A stretch of DNA of 64,000 nucleotides from Cantharellus purpuraceus (GCA_025174535.1 JALBUN010000001.1:2232001-2296000); one strand, 5' to 3'; positions 41,792 to 53,800 are shown, counted from the stretch's first letter. The notes: generated from the letters alone by a model not told the origin. Numbers and translations are program-made.

Positions 41792-44561
41792 TGTATGATG
41801 CTTATTCAGAAATACAACAAATACGTATGTACAACCTATTTGTCAAGAATTTATTCAAGGAATATTACAATCTATTGGAGCAAGAAGGGGGAGTTTTATG
41901 ATAAGAAAAAGTTGTGAAAAGTTTGGGAATTTTTTTTTGATTAAGGGATGAGGAGAAGGTGTTTTTCGATTTTATTTTGTGAGCCATCCTTTCGTTCTAC
42001 GGGGGTGGTTACTACTCAAAAAGGGAGGTATTATGATGATTTTCATTCGTCATAAACCTCAAGTCAAACGGGTAAAAACTCCTTTCTCTGTAAAAAGTTT
42101 TTCCCCATGACATCACATATTATCAGTATCCACATCATTTCTTTTATCATATGTTTCAATCTTACTAAAAGGTTTTTTTTATCATGTGATTGTCAAATTG
42201 TATATTAACTACAACTGTGTACGAGTATCAATAAGGGAGATTCACTATTCTTAATCCCTTCCAAGCTGCAAACAAACAGCTTGTGTCAACTTTCTGTCGT
42301 TCCTGGAATAACTCCTAAACGACCTATTCGATTGGAAATCTTTTGCATATCCCATTAGGATATTGCATCAACTATTGCTATCTCAAATTACGAACGATTT
42401 GGATCATTACATCCATTTCTATTAAGCAAACACTTTTTCGAAGTGTTGCTATTCCCATTTCTGCTCAAATATTTCGCAGAAGTCCCAGTTCTTAACCAAA
42501 TATTCTGATATTTGGTAACATTACTCTACTAAACAATATCTTTCCATCGACCCCGCATATATCTGCATCCTTGCAGTAATTGCTCCCCTATTCAAAATCT
42601 ACTTCGCCACCATCCCTCACCATCATTTTACACTCACCCATAACACCCCTCCATATCTTTTCTTAACACTATTTTCCTCAAATTTTATACAATACACTTC
42701 AATTCAAACTTATTTTCATATTTCAACATGATTCTCAAATTTTACACAATATACTAGATTAAAACATATTTTGATATTTTGGCATAATTCTCAAAAATAA
42801 TTGTTTTTTTCCTGATTTAGTGGTGGCAACTCTCTTGAGGGAACATCCAAATATCATTGATTCTTTCTTATACAATACTTGTAACATAATTTGAACTATC
42901 TTTAATCCCCACCTGATATTTGTATATCTAAATACCCTATATAATACCAATTATATTCATATATACATTCCTATTATATCCATGTAAATAATTATGTTCA
43001 TCTCAACCAAATATCTTATCTTTTAAAGTTTATTAAAATATAGAATATATGTTTATATTTATGAAAATTTCACACATCCGAAATCTTTTAAGATATCCAA
43101 ATTGTAACTCCCTGGCTTTATGTATCATTGAAATCCTGATGTATATCTCCTATACATCAGAATATTGTATACTGACATGATTCCGAACAAGCGTCTATGG
43201 GAACTGGTTTTTCCTTAAAAGATCTTGTTTAAAGTCCCAAAACTGTACAATTCCGCTTGATGGCCTTAAAATATCAGCATATATCTGCTGCTTTCTCTTG
43301 ATTCAGGGCCATTCAAATATTCTCTATTTTTTCATATTTTTTTGGGAATTTTCCATGCAGAAATGAGTCTACAAACTTATTGTTCTGCTGGGCGAAGTTT
43401 TGGGACCCACATGGACCCACAAACCTTCGCAGATGTCAGCAGCCCCAAGGTCAGCACTCATTTCAATCTCCGACTCAATCTGGTCACCACTGCCAGTAAA
43501 TCCTCAATATCTTCACAACCACTGCACATCTTGACTCCATTTTCAGTGGAGAGTTCAATAGAAGCTGTGCCTACCCATAGCTGTGGTGATCAGCCCGGGA
43601 AACGAAGTATTGACCGAGTTATTTGAGTAATGGTGACTCATGCAATGACTCCTGTGATTACTCATACTATGACTCCTGCTCTGAGTCACACTATGACTCC
43701 ATCCATGACTCATGCCATGAGTCAGAGCAAATCCAAGCAACTCATTGGCTAGGAAACTTCCACCCCCTTCTCACATATTCCACTAGCTTCCAGTAGTTTC
43801 CATCTATTAATAGGTAGAAGTTTCCAGTAGTATTAGTCAGCTCCTGTAAATACAATATAAAAGGAGCCCATTCTGCCTCTGAAATGAATAACCATTTTCT
43901 ACCCCATCATTTGCACATCAGTGTGACTAGAGTGACATACAGTGTCATCCTCTATATCTCAGTAACTGTTGATTGTCCAGTTCAAGGGTCGCTTACAGTT
44001 GTGTAACTGTATTCGATTGCACTCAAAGTAGTGATTGTCCTGCTTTGGGCATGAGTGTAGTATCTACCTCGCGTGACTACGAATCTACAGGGTGAGATTG
44101 TCTGTCGATAGTCCTGCCATTAGTGCTCTTTGTTTAAGTTACTAGTGTGTACTGCCTTTGCAGAGCATTAGGATCTTGAACTCGTGTGAAGCAGTTGCTA
44201 GACTACTTCACACATCGCTGTTACCCGCTTCAGAGTGTCACTGGTTGGACGGTTGGATTCATCCACCTACTTCCTCTAGCCTCTAAGTGCATTCCCCTCT
44301 GTTTGGAATATCTGGACCCCTAAGTGTCTGTGAACTCTAGACTCTGGAAGTCTTATTCATTTCTTGCTGCTAAGAAACGTATTACCTTCCTGCGTATCGT
44401 CTGCATTGACCATTACAACGGATTGTAACCAAAGTACAAACATTAAATTGTTTCTGGAGTTATGCTGCAGTAGGATTTGATATTCTTCTCAGCTGTTCAT
44501 TCACGGAATTGTGGTGATTTAGAGTTTGCCCTAACACCATAATTTTGCTGGTTCCAAAACA
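41792..44561 (+). repeat. LTR-B copy split by a TIR element, TSD AGTCA
   Basis: The LTR begins with just TGTAT (41792-41796), is interrupted by a 1.4-kb TIR element, and resumes at 43199 with GGGAACTGG, ending GTTCCAAAACA at 44561. The duplication AGTCA sits at 41787-41791 and 44562-44566. It has a TGACTC cluster like its relatives. Confidence 0.9.
41797..43195 (-). mobile_element. TIR element copy 3 (1399 bp, longer relative), TSD TAT
   Basis: Ends GATGCTTATTCAGAAATACA (left) and CCGAACAAGCGTC (right), duplication TAT at 41794-41796 and 43196-43198. About 42660-43195 matches copy 1 in reverse. The left 850 bp are not in copies 1-2 and include a purine run AAAAAGGGAGG (42018) and a possible LTR-like stretch up to TTTGGTAACA (42514), so another retroelement end may be nested inside. 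No transposase seen. Confidence 0.7.
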
Positions 44562-46200
44562 AGTCACCTGAAGGTGACTGCTCAAGAAAAAAGAAAACAG
44601 AGTGCTAGAAGCTGAAGCACTCAATGTTCAAACAGAATCATTGAATGATGATTCTAATTCCTCTAAAGAAATAGAGGACATTGGAGTGATGTCATCAGAT
44701 GATGACGGAACACCATTGTGATCCCATGTCGAGCATGGGATCGACCTCATGCAGATTGTATGAGGTGCATATAGAAAGGATACTGTCCTTTCTAAGGTGC
44801 TGGAAGCACCTAAAGAGCATGCACAATTCAGCGTGTGTGATGGTCTAATATGGACCAAAAATATATACAAATGTGATGTCATCTGTATACCCTGCTCAGC
44901 ATTCCTGAAGGGGAGGAGGCTGGTCAAGATAATAATTGACCATGTGCACCAAGTAGTTGGCTATTTTGGTCAACTAAAGACCATGAATTACATTTGACAT
45001 TGTACTGGTGGCCAGGCATGACCACCAATGTCAAATCATTCTGCACTTTGTGTGCAAAGTGCCAAATGAATAAAGACAGTATGAAGAAACCCACAGGGCT
45101 TCTTCATAGCTTGCCAGTACCGGAACAGCCCTGGCAATCGATAGGTATGGACTTTATGGGTCCATTACCCAAATCAAATGACTATGACTACCTACTGGTA
45201 ATCATAGATCACTTCACATTGCAGGTACATATAATACCTATGAACACGCATGTAACAGTGAAAGGAGTAGCATGGCTATTCCTTAAAGAAGTTGTACACC
45301 TTCACGGTGTACCAGACTCAATCATGTCTCATTGAGATTCAAAATTCATGTCTATCTTTTGGCATGAACTACAGTGGATAATGGGAGTGAAACTCCTCAT
45401 GTCCACAGCATTCCATCTGCAAATGGATGGAGCGACGGAACAAGCAAATCATTCCATTGGCCAAATACTTTGTACCATTATACGAAGTGATCAGAAAGAT
45501 TGGGCACACAAGTGTCCAATGGTGGAGTTCACGCTAAACTCCAACATAAGCTCAACAATGGGGTTTACTCTGTTTGAGCTTAACCACAGGTATATGCCTA
45601 GAATAGGCATGCCCATTAACAATGACACCAAGTTCAAGGGTGTCAAACAATTTGCACAGCAGGCTCAAATGAACCTGCTAGTGGCACACGATGTGATTAT
45701 AGAAAGTCATGTCATTCAGACATTTCATGCCAATAAGAAATGCCAGGAAGGTTCAACCTTCCAGAGAGGTGACCAAGTCTACCTCTCAACGAAAAACTTG
45801 ACTCTACCTAAGGGTAGAACCAGCAAACTAGTGCCCAAGTATATCGGGCCCTATAAAGTAATCAAAGCCCATAATAAAGCTTTGACAGTGACACTGGAAC
45901 TGCCACCAGAACTGACTAGTAGACGCATTACACCTACATTCCATGTCAGTCTCATTTGACCATATATGCCAAATGATGAGATGAGATTCCCAAAATGGGA
46001 AGCGAGTCATTTTATGACTTTGAGAATGATGATGAGCAAGAGTGGCTTGTCAATGAGATCATTGCTCATCAATGGATAAGCAATAAAGAACTTGAATTTC
46101 AAGTTCTATGGACGTTGGGAGATGTCATCTGGGAAACTTACATGTTGTGTAAGGACCTAGAAGCTCTAGATGATTATTTAGAACTTCAAGGGGTGACTTG
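44562..46200 (+). pseudogene. Gypsy E1: integrase
   Basis: After a decayed linker, the integrase zinc region appears (HVHQVVGYFGQLKT, then LYWWPGMTTNVKSFCTLCAKC, H-H-C-C). The core has GMDFMGPLPKSNDYDYLLVIIDHFT and VVHLHGVPDSIMSH with the expected SDR-region Asp lost to a stop, then TEQANHSIGQIL for the catalytic Glu. The C-terminal part reads VEFTLNSNISSTMGFTLFELNHRYMPR, QVYLSTKNLTLPKGRTSKLVPKYIGPYKVI and a chromodomain-like QWISNKELEFQVLW. Several TGA/TAG codons (44720, 44996, 45335, 45957) inactivate it. Confidence 0.85.
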
Positions 46201-46748
46201 AGTGTGAGAACTACCTCATAGACAGTAGTTCTCAGAGAGATGGAGCCCCAAAGATCTAATGGGGCTCAAGGGGGAGAAGTGGAGCTACCAAGAATAAAGG
46301 TAGCTCCTAGCAGGATGCGACAAAGAGCTACCATCAATGACAGTAGCTCAATGAGAGGAGGAGGAACTACCTCGATTAATGATAGTTCCTAGATAAGGAT
46401 AGACTACCATAACAACAGGCAGCTCGATGGTAGAAAAAAGTGCTCCCATAGAGCAGTTCACTGTCGTGCTACTCATAGTAGCATGAAAAGGGTAAGCAAT
46501 AATTAATTGCGTTACACCCATGTGACATAGTCACTTAAAAAATTCTCAATAAAGAATTTTTGAGCTCAGCCATAAAAGGCTAGTGGTGTTTCTTCAAACC
46601 ACCACAACCCCCCTCCATCAAAATGTCATCTCTCAGAAGGGAGATGATGGATGCTCAAGACAAGCATCCAATGGAAGTTGAATAAACTTCTACAGCGGCA
46701 GCACTGGCAACAAGTGCTGCAGATATGTGTAGAGCTCAAAAGCAAAGA
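46201..46748 (+). repeat. Gypsy E1 3' end: polypurine tract, short LTR and a restarted Gag leader
   Basis: A purine run CTCAAGGGGGAGAAG ends at 46278, followed by TGGAGCTACC, a probable LTR start. TATA-like and polyadenylation-like sequences (AATAAAGAATTT) lie near 46547. At 46623 an ATG opens MSSLRREMMDAQDKHPMEVE, a Gag-like start with a stop, so a second E unit or a circular-junction copy appears to begin. It is cut at 46749 by the LTR of copia K1. Confidence 0.5.
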
Positions 46749-46882
46749 TGTGTGTTATTAGATAAGCCAAACTACAAACTCAGCAAAAAAGCAAAATTGT
46801 AACACATAAAACACTCATATCTCCTCACAGAATAATCCAATCCATACCAATCTTTTTAGGGACCTTCAGTGCATTCCAACAC
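46749..46882 (-). repeat. Probable short LTR of copia K1 (3' end of element)
   Basis: On the minus strand the RNase H stop is followed by a G-run (GAGGGGGTG) and TGTTGGAATGCAC, the classic copia LTR start, running about 130 bp to a CACACA end. The partner LTR was not found. Confidence 0.5.
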
Positions 46883-46888
46883 ACCCCC

Positions 46889-48217
46889 TCAATGAAGCAT
46901 TCCTTCAATCCTACCAATCCCTAATCCATCTCTGAACTTCACATGCTTGGCACCCACCAGACTCTTGGTTAGCACATCAGCTACCATCTCATTTGTCAGC
47001 ACAAACTGGAGTTTCAGTGATCTCCTTTCCACCCTTTCCCTCAACCAGTGATATATAATATCAATGTGCTTCATCCTGGATTGGTGTTCAGGGTTCTTGG
47101 ATACTGCAATGGCAGGTTGGCTGTCACAATAAAGCATGACTGGAGGAAGGTGGTAACCAAGTTCAGTTAGCAACTGTTTCAACCACATGGCTTCACATCC
47201 TGCAAAGTTAGCTGACATGTATTCAGCATCAGATGAGGATGTTGCCACTGTGGGTTGCCTTTTGCTGCTCCAACTGACTGCTGCTTCACCAATGAAGAAG
47301 GCATATCCAGTTGTTGACCGTCTCCTGTTCTCATCCCCTGCATAGTTGGCATCGCAGTAGGCCTGGAGCATTGCCTGGGAGCCAGAGTCTGGAGGTCCAT
47401 ATGTCATCCCCAGTTCAGCAGTCCCTTTGAGATATTTGAGCACATGCTGAACCACCTTCCAATGACCCAAACCAGGATTTGAGTTGAATTGGAAAAGTTC
47501 ACCAACCGCATGTGCAATGTCTGGTCTGGTTCCAATCGCAAGGTAATTCAGGCTCCTAACAGCGGCAAGGTATGGAACACCTCTCATGGCCTCAATGTCC
47601 TCCTTTGACTGTGGACAGAGATCCTTGGAGAGATGACAGCCTGGATCAAGAGGAGTTGACACTGGTTTGCAATTCTCCATGTTGAACTGCTTCAAAACAT
47701 CCAGTGCTGATTAATGTGCAATGTCCTCTTTCTCCTGTCCCTGTGGATTTCCAGACCAACAATGTACCTGGCAGGTCCCATGTCCTTCATTTTGAAGTGT
47801 TGCGACAGCTCAAGCTTTACTTTGTCAAGATGGGTGTGACTGTTGCATGCTATAAGCTGATTGTCAACATAGACAGGGATGTAGACTTTGATGGGTCCTT
47901 GGATGTAGAGGTAAAGGCAGCTGTCCACCTTGGATCTGGTGAATCCCATGTCATGAAAGGCTTGGTCCAGTTTGGCATGCCACCTGTTTCCCCCTTGCCT
48001 GGTTCCATAGATGGCCTTGTTTAGTCTCCCAACCTTGTCTCCTTGTCTGTACCCGTCTGGAAGTTCCATGTAGACCTCCTCCCCAATATCCCCATTCAAA
48101 TAGGCAGATTTGAAATCAACTTGGTCCAATTCCAGGTCCTCAAGGGCAGTAAGGGCCAGGAGCACTCTGAGCATGTTGAATCTCACAACAGGGGCAAATG
48201 TTTCCATGAAGTCAATC
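46889..48217 (-). pseudogene. Copia K1: RT and RNase H
   Basis: Ty1/copia pol on the minus strand. RT (48217 to about 47700): FMETFAPVVRFNMLRVLLAL, DQVDFKSAYLNGDIGEEVYM, LNKAIYGTRQGGNRWHAKL and PVYVDNQLIACN, where the second Asp of the YVDD active site is Asn. A small deletion/frameshift near 47690 follows. RNase H (47695 to 46889, 268 codons open): DPGCHLSKDLCPQ, GVPYLAAVRSLNYLAIGTRPDI, LQAYCDANYAGDENRRRSTTGY, SDAEYMSA and EHQSRMKHIDI, ending at the stop near 46889. The RNase H looks intact; RT is dead. RT is interrupted at 48218 by solo LTR-L. Confidence 0.88.
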
Positions 48218-49566
48218 TGTTGGGGTATATGCAACTACTTCAAATAAGGACTATTATTTAGTAGTTTAAAGGTATTTCAAATGTTCTATTGAATGTACTT
48301 ATATATTTCACATTTTTGTATATTTGAGCCCACAAGTGTACACAAGGGGTTGGTTGCTGATATAATCTGTCATTCAACTCCAATGAGCACTTGCGCACGA
48401 GCAAACGACACGTGCATTACATAATCATCAGAGTTCGCACACTTCAGCCAAAAGTGGCCACAGAAGGTTCTGACACCTTCCTGGACCTTCCACAAGGTTC
48501 CCCGGCCTTCTCTTTCCTTCCAAGGGCTTCCCTAAGCGCCAGAAATGTTCTCTGATTAGTTACATAAGCTAGATAGTCCATGTATATAAAAAGGGCTGCA
48601 ACAGCAGTGCAAAAATAATATCTTTTTACCACACACACACAGCAGTGTCTACTCAAGCATTGAGTAATCATCACATAAGCATCATGCTTATATCAGCTAC
48701 TCTTAGTGTATATTAACTTTGATTGACTCTCGGAGAAGCCAGAAGTTATTATATTACAAGTGCAGCAGGCTCTAATATTAATCAAACTCGGAGAAGAGGT
48801 TACTCGGAGCAGTAACTTGAAGTGTATTAATTGTTATTCATTGATCAAGAACCTTACACATGTAATTGAGACTCTGAGGTTAGCCAAATTATCATGTATC
48901 GGGCAATTGGTTATAATCAAGAATCTTGCACGTTTAATTGAGACTCTGAGGTTAGTCAGGTTAATACATACTAGGCTATTGATTGGTCAAGAATACTGCA
49001 TGTTTAATTGAGACTCTGAGGTTAGTCAGGTTAACACGTACTTTGCTATTGATTGGTTGGTTCAATTGTGGGCATTTCAATAAATCAACAACACAGTCTA
49101 TTAACTCACCTCTTTGAGACGAGATTAATACCCCTTGACTGTTGATTCTATCACGGATAAACACATACAGTGAATACGCTTGTTCAGAAGGAAGTGTTCA
49201 AGTGCGTATCTATCTTTTTACGTTGAAGGGATTATTGTTAGCTTTAATCCACTCAACCCGTGGTACTAAGGCACTAGGTTACTTCCCCCTTTGAAGTATC
49301 TGAACCCTTGAACACCTGTCAATCTTTGACTTTACATTGCATCAGCAGTAAAGCGTGAACTATACGTGACAAGCATAAATCTCTATTGCTTCATTTCCTG
49401 TGGCAACATTGATTGTGATTGTTCACCGGAGTATAATTTCTTAATTGGGTTCTCCGTTAAAATAGTTTCAAGCTTATTGCTAGCCTTGAAAGGTCATACA
49501 TTCTCAGGCTAAACTTAGATTGTGATTAACACCACAGTTTAGGTTGAAGTTCACAGTTCCAAAACA
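48218..49566 (-). repeat. Solo LTR-L (1349 bp) inside copia K1 RT
   Basis: TGTTGGGGTATATGC on the left and AGTTCCAAAACA on the right; flanks CAATC (48213-48217) and TAATC (49567-49571) match in four of five bases. Removal joins SRVVAKGYTQKAGI directly to DFMETFAPVVR. The end sequence resembles the LTR-A/LTR-B termini. Contains an approximately 70-bp tandem triplet at 48840-49055. Confidence 0.85.
48840..49055. repeat. Triplicated 70-73 bp unit in LTR-L
   Basis: The phrase AATTGAGACTCTGAGGTTAG recurs starting near 48863, 48936 and 49006, each time preceded by a version of GATTGGTCAAGAAT and followed by a version of TCAGGTTAATACATACT. The units differ by point changes, so the expansion is not recent. 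Confidence 0.7.
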
Positions 49567-50352
49567 TAATCCCTGCCTTCTGTGTGTATCCTTTTGCAAC
49601 CACTCTAGATCTGAAGCGCTCAATGGATCCATCAGGGTTCTTCTTAAGTTTGAATACCCATTTGGAGCCCACAGCCTTCTTGTCTGCAGGGAGATCCACC
49701 ACCGTCCAAACATTGTTATCCATAAGCGACTGATATTCTTCATCGCAGGACTCTCTCCACCATGGTGCATCAACTCTAGACATGGCCTTCTGATAAGTGG
49801 ATGGTTCAGGGAGGTCAGGAGCATTGCTGAGGTTGACAAGTTCCTCAAGTGGATGTTGGACAGATGGTATGGCAGATTCAGCCTGTTCCACCCCCTCATT
49901 CTGGATGTCATCCACCCCCTCAGTTGGATCATCTCTCTCCTGTGACTCAGGTGGAGGATTCCTGTACTGGGCAGCATTTGGGACAAGCCACCATGGTTGG
50001 GGAGGGATGCATATGCGTGCTGAAAACCTTGGAGGAGGGTCAGGTGGTAGAGGTGGAGATGGGGATGGTGGAGGGGATGCTGTTGCAGCATCTGGAAAGT
50101 GGTAAAGAGGGAGTAGCTGGAGGAATAGCTGGAGGTAAAGTAGTGGTCTGGTGAATGGGCACATCATCAGGAAGTTGTACAAGTTGTTGTGGTGGATTGT
50201 GTGTGGTGGATGTGTGTGAGTGGCCAGATTCATCAAAAATGACATCCCTGCTGATCAATACCCTCCTTTTAGCTGGATCCCACAGTTGCCATGTCTTAGT
50301 CCCATGTTCTTATCCAATCATGATGCACTTGGTAGAGTGTGATTCAAGGTGG
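49567..50352 (-). pseudogene. Copia K1: integrase C-terminus and start of RT
   Basis: Minus strand: KTWQLWDPAKRRVLISRDVIF and FDES (the copia integrase C-terminal motif), a Pro/Thr-rich spacer, then EPSTYQKAMSRVDAPWWRESCDEEYQSL, NNVWTVVDLPADKKAVGSKWVFKLKKN and RFRSRVVAKGYTQKAG, the standard copia RT N-terminus. A frame change occurs near 50100. The upstream part is cut by LTR-G sequence at 50353. Confidence 0.85.
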
Positions 50353-50842
50353 TGACGAGCCAGGATGCATCAAGGACGTATATTGAACCACTCTGACAGT
50401 CCAACTCTGCCAGCATCTTTTCATATCAAACTTATAAATAGCGCCACAACTCCCTCTCTACCTCAGTCTCTAATTCTAGCCATCGATTGTCACTCATGTT
50501 TCATCGCCATCAATCATTATCAGCCTTCTATTCACACCAATCCTTTCATCATCATTCACATGGCTTCCAATTCTATTCCTCTCTCCAACATCTCTTCTAA
50601 TAATACATCACACTGGTCTCTGGACACAGTGGACTATCAAACCACGGGCATGTTAAGCCACCTCCACATGTCAAAATACTTCCAAAACTCTTTCAACATC
50701 CAAGATCCCCACCATGCCTCTCTTATGCCATTGGCGATCCCATATTCTTTCATGATTCCGTTGAACCATATACATTCCTTGGCATTTCGCCTCTATATCG
50801 TAACACAGATAGAAGAATCAAATGTGAGGTAGAATTTCAGTC
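50353..50842 (+). repeat. Left part of an LTR-G copy
   Basis: Begins TGACGAGCCAGG and matches LTR-G up to GAATTTCAGTCGCTATTGC, including the U3-ORF start (MASNSIPLSN at 50561). The matching right part appears only at 56462-56934; 5.6 kb of other elements lie between them. The flanks do not make a target duplication. Confidence 0.8.
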
Positions 50843-52500
50843 GCTATTGCCGTTTCAGAATGAAATAAAATGAAATAAAATGTTCCATAACCTACAATCC
50901 CTAATGTAGTGTTATTTTGTGATTTTTTCCTCTAAAACCTCCTTAGTAAACTTCACTTTTTCTGGAAATACAAATTTTTATGAACTGTTTTCTGCATTAT
51001 TCAACATATCACTGCAGTCTGTTAGCTTTTAAGATTATTGAAACATAGCTAAAGTAGTGTATAGAACACCCAGAAAGTCTTATATTTCAACATACATGAC
51101 AAAATAGACTAAGCATGGTATCTGCATTGTACTCTTCACTTCGTCCTAATTATACATACATTGAGTGGTGAAACCATCCATGCATGGCATGCAGTCACCA
51201 TATTCAACATCTCATACAGGAACATAAAGGCACGTGCTTCCTCACCACTCTCAATCTCTGCATGGAAGCGAAGTCCATGTCGGCAAATATAAGCCTTGAG
51301 AAACGAAAAGCATTCCTCAATTGGGTTGAAATCAGGGGAATATGGGGGTAGGTACATGAGCTTAACGCCACTACAAGAGGATTAGCAACATATTCAAATA
51401 AAGATAAGGCTGTTTTACCGCTCATTGCACATTTCATGAATGCCATCAACATGATGAATTGCACAGTTATCCATTACCAAAACACTGTTTGGTGCAGGGT
51501 AAGGATTCATGCACTCTAGCAAACCCTTTAGAAAGATCTTGAAGGTGTTCCCATTGAAGGAGCCATGGATGATCTGTGTGTACAATATGCCCTCAAGTGA
51601 TAGAGCAGGCAAGAGCGAAAATCTTTGTGAGACCCATACATGAGTATGGAGCAGGCTAGAGACGGTGAACATACCGATCACCATGCTGAAAGTAGCTTGT
51701 TACTCCTGCACAAGCCCCCTTGTATGAGCGGCCCATTGACTGGTATGTAGTGAGTAGATTGATAGAGCTCTCATCAGTGAAGACCAGGCGCTCTGGTGGT
51801 TCCTGTGATATCTTGAAGACAAATAGCTCACGGGCAGCTTCACAGTGTTCTGCAGCAGCTCTTGACAGCTTACCAAACAAGTCAATGAATCGGTAACATA
51901 CAAACTAACAAACACACCTTTTTAGATGTGATTCCAAGCAGTTTCAGGGTTCTCTGGATTGTACTCAATGATACAGAGACATCTAATTGATCATTTAATC
52001 TCTCTGGTATTTTGTCGAGATATATATCTGGGTTTCGGTCCAGCATCACAAGGGTGAACTTTGTGACAGTTTTGAATATCAATGCTAAGAGACAGCTGAG
52101 CCAAGACTTACTTCAATACAGCCTGTATCTAATAAACATGCTTGGCCTTGCTTTGCATAATTTTGTGGGTCCCATACAACATCACCAATCTCTCGCCACA
52201 GTTGGAGTGTTCGTTGGACTACACGTGGTGATATATCAAGATTCTTCACAATTTCTGCTGTACTATACCCTAGTGTTAAAGACTGATATACGACGTGTTG
52301 TTTAAGATCTTTGGAGTAGTGTTGACGAAGTTCTGGCATAACTACACAGAGAAGAATGAACACGATGAACAGATGCCACCAATCACGTGATGACTTCGAG
52401 TATGCTTGTGTAAATTCACCTAGGCAGATGGCCACAACGCCTTTGAATTTTCCTTGACTACACATCACCTTGGCTCAGCCAAATACTCCTTTGCCTGCTA
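50843..52500 (-). mobile_element. Tc1/mariner-like DNA transposon, probable extent
   Basis: Region dominated by a transposase on the minus strand, inserted in LTR-G-derived DNA. I could not define its terminal inverted repeats or TA duplication. A GAAATAAAATGAAATAAAATG repeat near 50860 may lie close to one end. Confidence 0.5.
51120..52338 (-). pseudogene. Tc1/IS630-family DDE transposase with introns
   Basis: Minus-strand gene from ATG 52338 (MPELRQHYSKDLKQHVVYQS). Helix-turn-helix: GYSTAEIVKNLDISPRVVQRTL. After a first intron (GTAAGT at 52111) come LDRNPDIYLDKIPERLNDQLD and VSLSTIQRTLKLLGITSKK, then after another intron the DDE domain: ERLVFTDESSIN (first Asp), LEGILYTQIIHGSFNG, SVLVMDNCAIHH (second Asp) and YLPPYSPDFNPIEECFSFLK (Glu). 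The order and spacing fit IS630/Tc1 transposases. At least three introns are needed, and I did not see stops inside the exons that matter, so it could be active. Exact splice sites were not all resolved, hence the cautious class. Confidence 0.75.
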
Positions 52501-53800
52501 GGGACGAAAACCCCAAAGGATCAGATGATGATTAAGTTTTCATGGCTCCTTTGCATGTCCTGCCTTTACTCACCATCTATTGGCGTTTCTATTGTATCTG
52601 TAACTCACATCCTATGTGCTGAAATATCCACCCTGAACAAGGCCTTCACCACTGCCCAACTTCAAAAACGGAGACATTGCTTGTTCCAAGATGGTGCTCT
52701 GAATGTGCTTGATTCTTCTTTAGCACGAAGATGGATGCCACAGAGAGTGATGTGCCGCCCTCAGCACCGTTCTGTGTCTCTGGCTTCCCTACCCTCAAAT
52801 TCGATTTTTTATGGTCCTTCTTGACAAAGGTGTGGCGCAGCGAGCGCATGTTGCTCTTGAAATGTGCATTCAGGGTAGGGAACACCGTTTCCACATTGCC
52901 CACGAGCGTCATAAACTGCAATGAGGGTCAGAAATGCGCCATGAGAGAGACACACGTGCGCACGCACCTGTCCAGCGGTCTTCAACACCTTGTGACATGC
53001 CTCTCAGACGCCCTTGCCACCCAGGGGATTGACAACATCATCGAACACGTCGCCCCTCACATCTCGGATGAGGGCGTGGGAGCTGGGGGGGAGGTGGGAG
53101 AGGGTGTGCACGGCGCGGTGGGCGGGTATGCCCACAAGCGGGAGGAGGGCGAGCTGGAGAAGGGAGAGGGAGGGTGACGGTGATGGGGCCCGGTGCAGGC
53201 GGTGCTGGTCAAGCACGATAAACTCGGAGAGGGCGCTGCTCTAAAAGCTAACATGAGATAAAACGTGGGGCACGAATGTGTGCAGCGTGTACTTTGCGGA
53301 CCTGGGTGACGCTGAGGACCCACTCCCCCTTGGACACCATGTTCACGTCCCAGCCACACTCTATGGCGTGCCCGACAAAGCTGCGCCCAGGCACATGGCC
53401 CAGACCATCACTCCTCGCCACGCGCTGGTCGAGCAGGAGCGCATCGAGAGCGTTGAGGCCCAACTATGGCGATTATTAACTTAAGTCCTTTGATCTCTTT
53501 CAAGGGCAAGGCTACCTCAACGAAAGTTGCTGCTATTGAAGCAGCTACACTGACAGAACTCGACCATGATGTTGTGAGAATGACTAGCGAAAGCATGTAT
53601 ATACCAAAGCAATGACTATATCATTTAGTTCCTGGCACAACATTTAGCTGCCTCAACTGCCTCTCTAATGCTCCGCATGACAAACTTGGCATTTCCCTGA
53701 CTAAGGCAATAAGGACTTGCATGATAAAACTTTTCGTCCTCATCTGCAATCTCATCGATGCAAAAGAAGTCTTGCTTGGTGAGTTTTTCTCCTAAGTTGT
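52501..53800. other. Degenerate coding-like stretch, unrecognised
   Basis: Minus-strand pieces such as FVGHAIECGWDVNMVSKGEWVL and VTQVRKVHAAHI (near 53280-53400) and ISDVRGDVFDDVV (near 53040) look like parts of one decayed protein with several introns or breaks, followed by MQFMTLVGNVETVFPTLNAH near 52900. The region is GC-rich compared with its surroundings. I do not recognise the family and give no function. Confidence 0.35.

Larger units (their letters stand above)
11973..46278 (+). mobile_element. Gypsy element E1, 5'-truncated and split by nested insertions
   Basis: One Ty3/gypsy copy recovered by excising later insertions. Its pieces are 11973-13006, 14964-14969, 15584-15694, 39023-39159, 39842-40102, 41520-41791 and 44567-46278 once duplicated target bases are skipped. 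Each junction restores continuous protein, for example MDCLG+HLIDD across 13006/14964/15584, FLGLV+QYLAHYMPDITAYT across 15694/39023, CVG/RAPILKP around the TIR element, and KFVLVTD+HKGLKYFET around LTR-G. The left end begins between PR and RT and abuts the TIR element at the viral segment. The gag and PR parts are absent here. Confidence 0.85.

Noticed and set aside
53057..53359. Pro/Ser-rich ORFs in the GC-rich stretch near 53.1 kb
   Set aside because: Overlapping frames on both strands in low-complexity DNA; no support for any one of them.
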